A stretch of DNA of 52,378 nucleotides from CAYYNP01 sp964472545. GTDB lineage: Bacteria; Planctomycetota; Planctomycetia; Pirellulales; Thermoguttaceae. The stretch spans positions 1 to 52,378 of the forward strand of contig CAYYNP010000031.1 in assembly GCA_964472545.1 (NCBI GenBank). The letters are read 5' to 3'. The notes under the pieces are model-generated. The model was given only the letters and a program-made list of their open reading frames with translations, was not told the DNA's origin and did no database searches. Position numbers and translations under genes: made by a program. Below, piece by piece: positions 50,489-52,378 of this stretch (the first letter of the stretch is position 1; each line of letters opens with the position of its first letter).

Positions 50489-51034
50489 CTATCGCCCTTC
50501 GTCTGGGCCGCCTGACTCGCCCGTGCCGTGCGGTTCGTGCTGCGAGCAATACGGAACGCGGCGTCTCACCAACGTCCGACAGTCCGGATGCCTACACGGA
50601 GTCAGCCGCAGCCGTGTGATCCGCTCCTCGGCGACGCCGGCGATTTCCTGCCGGGTCAATTCCAGCTCCCAGTATTGCGGGTCCCGTTTGCTCGGACAGC
50701 CGGCGAATTCCCAGAGTTCCCCCTTGTCGTCTGCTGCATAAACACCGGCCGCCGTCGCAACCGCCTCCTCGCAGTCCTCGGCCTTTCCTTCTTCGTAATC
50801 CAGGATCGCCCAGTGTACCTCTTCGATCCAGGCACGCATCGCCTCGTTGATCGGCTCCCACGTCGAGGGCTTGTCTTGTGTCTCCGCCTGCTCGGAGTTC
50901 ACAGCCTCCCCGGACGTCATCCGCTCCACCGCCTCCCGCACGTCGTTTACGGCCTCCGCTATCTTGCGAGCATGGTAGTCGTCGGGGTGCGGTGAGTGGT
51001 TCTTCGGGTTTTCCACGTTTCTGGACTCTCTCAA
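50489..51034 (-). CDS. Hypothetical protein with C-terminal zinc-ribbon-like motif
   Basis: A 181-aa soluble protein that I do not recognise. The N-terminal part is helical (RKIAEAVNDVREAVERM). The middle is acidic and rich in Trp and Tyr (WIEEVHWAILDYEEGKAEDCEEA). The C-terminus has CRHPDCRTLVRRRVPYCSQH, a C-x4-C-x11-C-x2-H arrangement that could bind zinc. The start is uncertain: the TTG at 51034 or a GTG at 51016, neither with a strong ribosome site. It is bracketed by two copies of a palindromic repeat (50380-50430 and 51048-51136), which may have carried it or merely inserted beside it. Confidence 0.6.
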   Translation of the reverse strand: MRESRNVENPKNHSPHPDDYHARKIAEAVNDVREAVERMTSGEAVNSEQAETQDKPSTWEPINEAMRAWIEEVHWAILDYEEGKAEDCEEAVATAAGVYAADDKGELWEFAGCPSKRDPQYWELELTRQEIAGVAEERITRLRLTPCRHPDCRTLVRRRVPYCSQHEPHGTGESGGPDEGR

Positions 51035-51047
51035 ACTTCAGTGTGCT

Positions 51048-51136
51048 GGGTGCCATGGCCCACGCTTGCGTGGCCATGTTGGGCAACGCATCGTTATCTG
51101 CTAAACGTGCCCACGGCGCGCGTGGGCTTGGCATCG
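51048..51136. repeat. Family B hairpin copy 2
   Basis: 51048-51068 repeats 50380-50400 exactly over 21 bases. The facing arm GCGCGTGGGCTTGGCATC (about 51117-51134) is imperfect. Confidence 0.65.
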
Positions 51137-51143
51137 GGCAAAC

Positions 51144-51869
51144 TCACGGAATCTTGGAAGAACGGTCCTCGGATTCACCATCGCCACTTCGCGCCACTTC
51201 CACATAGTTGCTGACTTGCCCGTTTCGGTCGCGGATCGCGACGATCAGATCCGGCAAGTCCGGCATGTGCCACGTGGCAATGAAGTTAACCTCAAGATGG
51301 ACTTCTATCTCTGCGCCATCGTCCGTTGCCTTGCCTGCCTTAAGGAAGTCTTGCACCTCGACGAACTTCACGGGTGGTATCAAGTAGGGCACCAAGAAAG
51401 CGTACTTGTGGGTCTGAGCGCAGTGATAGATGACTCGGAGGCGACGTCCTTCGTTGGTCGTGCCCAAGAGAATCACTGTATCCATCTCGCGCCTCGGGTC
51501 CATTCCAGAAATCAGCCACGTGTACTCGTAAGGTCCCGATTCGTTCCGCCAGATCATTGAGGCAATCATCATTGGGCTTGCGTGCGGGTCACCGTATTGG
51601 TCCTCGATACGGCTTGCCGCTGCTTCGCAGTTTGCACAGACCTGGAGCCTGGTTCCGGATTTCTCGCGTAGATCCTCGAGTTGATGACGGGCCGCTGCGA
51701 GAAGTGCCGCGCGTTTCTCTGCTTCACTTGGATACGACACGGAATCCGGCAACCGCTCCAACTCCTGCGGATAGCTGGTCACTCTTCGAGGGGGCGCCAA
51801 CAGGAATGACACGCCGAAACCAATCGTGCCGGAGATCACAACAACCACCGCAACGTGCTTCCAGTTCAT
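51144..51869 (-). CDS. Membrane-anchored hypothetical protein
   Basis: A 241-aa protein with an N-terminal membrane helix (HVAVVVVISGTIGFGVSFLLA) and an extracytoplasmic part. CANC (near 79) and isolated further Cys residues are visible but no known domain. GAGGAG stands 7 bases before the ATG at 51869, so the start is secure. It overlaps by 146 bases the 3' end of the next upstream frame on the same strand. I do not recognise its family. Its place next to MORN_2-type genes suggests, weakly, a part in the same accessory locus. Confidence 0.65.
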   Translation of the reverse strand: MNWKHVAVVVVISGTIGFGVSFLLAPPRRVTSYPQELERLPDSVSYPSEAEKRAALLAAARHQLEDLREKSGTRLQVCANCEAAASRIEDQYGDPHASPMMIASMIWRNESGPYEYTWLISGMDPRREMDTVILLGTTNEGRRLRVIYHCAQTHKYAFLVPYLIPPVKFVEVQDFLKAGKATDDGAEIEVHLEVNFIATWHMPDLPDLIVAIRDRNGQVSNYVEVARSGDGESEDRSSKIP

Positions 51870-52290
51870 CTCGGCAACTCCTCAGAACGGCGGCCGGCGG
51901 CGGCCCGTCGCCTGTCAGCAACCGTTGTGCGGCTCCAAAGTCCGGATGATGTTCGAGATTCTCCGACTCGTATTCGCACAATTCTCCTCGATCGTATGCC
52001 GCAATCGCGATGAGCTTCCCGTCGCAATCCCATTCAAATCGCCGGCCGTGATGTTCGTCTTCCTCGAAATGGCCGTACAGCGTCCTGGTGCCGCCCGGCT
52101 CCCAGCACTCCCACACTCCCTGGCGGATGAAACGCCCGGAAGGATCGGCGTAGCCCTGGATCCGGTCCATGGCCTGCCCGTTTGGAAAGAACACGGTCCG
52201 GACAATCTGGGTTCCGTTCGTCTCAACCTTGGGTATCTGCGGCGTCGGCAAGGCGTTCAGGATCTGCCGACGCTTGCTTCCTTTCTGCAC
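51724..52290 (-). CDS. MORN_2-repeat protein, possibly with displaced 3' end
   Basis: A 188-aa frame starting at a GTG at 52290. Residues about 30-110 carry MORN_2-like repeats (RTVFFPNGQAMDRIQGYADPSG, QGVWECWEPGGTRTLYGHF, HGRRFEWDCDGKLIAIAAYDRG in short units), like the YwqK-type protein at 47099 but without a membrane helix. After about residue 135 (GDGPPPAAV) the sequence loses that character and runs 146 bases into the well-started gene at 51869. The true C-terminus may have been lost by a frameshift or stop loss. The start is unsure; no ribosome site was seen and an ATG at 52170 is an alternative. The last 88 bases of the window hold nothing I can name. Confidence 0.55.
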   Translation of the reverse strand: MQKGSKRRQILNALPTPQIPKVETNGTQIVRTVFFPNGQAMDRIQGYADPSGRFIRQGVWECWEPGGTRTLYGHFEEDEHHGRRFEWDCDGKLIAIAAYDRGELCEYESENLEHHPDFGAAQRLLTGDGPPPAAVLRSCRDELEARCGGCCDLRHDWFRRVIPVGAPSKSDQLSAGVGAVAGFRVVSK

Positions 52291-52378
52291 GTCGCAAAGA
52301 GCGTGAAGGTAGTTGCCCGCCAGGGTAAGCGTTCACAGCTCGGCGGTCATGTTCCGCGGAAAGTGACCTGGACACGAA

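Noticed and set aside
51915..52226. 103-codon frame overlapping the MORN_2-type gene in another frame
   Set aside because: It has no repeat pattern; the MORN_2 units with conserved Gly, Trp and Tyr are in the other frame.
1..52378. tRNA, rRNA or known riboswitch genes
   Set aside because: None was recognised by eye. A covariance-model scan would be decisive and was not possible here.

Overview
The window looks like chromosome of a planctomycete, most likely a member of the Pirellulales. The evidence is the high GC content, a huge surface protein that begins with a LEPR-XLL type leader, a neighbouring protein ending in a PEP-CTERM sorting tail with dockerin-like repeats, a BlaI/M56 peptidase pair whose peptidase carries leucine-rich and HEAT-like repeats, an RHS remnant of planctomycete type, and many interspersed palindromes. 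These are judgements from sequence reading; no database search was possible.

Layout. 1-715 is the 3' part of an ABC transporter ATPase. 885-5746 (minus strand) is a housekeeping run: a DRE-TIM Claisen-condensing enzyme resembling Re-citrate or isopropylmalate synthases, an acyl carrier protein, a GlmU-like sugar nucleotidyltransferase, glucosamine-6-phosphate deaminase (nagB) and an SRAP/HMCES-type DNA-protein crosslink enzyme. 6033-17524 encodes two large exported proteins: a 2,277-aa lamin-tail/CotH-kinase protein and a 1,474-aa beta-repeat protein with PEP-CTERM tail. 17785-21718 is an arginine operon, argB-argD-argF, followed by rph. 21796-22358 is a ParE-type toxin-antitoxin pair with a promoter that predicts a leaderless mRNA. 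22624-30914 is a BlaI-like repressor translationally coupled to a 2,634-aa M56 membrane peptidase; a promoter and two ACGAA-N4-TTCGT palindromes lie just upstream. 31073-38651 holds a Tat-exported aldo/keto reductase, a small leucine-rich-repeat membrane protein, a lipoate ligase-like protein, a scar of IS and RHS fragments, nadC, a ComEA-like helix-hairpin-helix protein, an FtsX-type permease and an MFS transporter.

38854-52378 is the accessory part and the most interesting. It contains a Tad/CpaF-type ATPase, a membrane-anchored FHA protein with a degenerate Ser/Thr kinase domain coupled by a 4-base overlap to a DnaK/Hsp70-like gene, a small pilin-like peptide, an exported class-3-lipase-like hydrolase, a YwqK-like (MORN_2) membrane protein, and an exported multi-domain protein built like a polymorphic toxin. 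The last has a His/Cys clan-CD-like domain, a Ser/Gly linker, a hydrophobic pre-toxin region and a compact C-terminal domain, and overlaps by 4 bases a small acidic gene that looks like its immunity protein. The lipase and the toxin-like protein share a 13-residue motif ending RPPGWF, suggesting that they use a common export, anchoring or recognition step. I propose this block as a candidate undescribed secreted-effector system.

No tRNA, rRNA or CRISPR array was recognised. Many long antisense open frames are side effects of GC-rich codon use and are not annotated.
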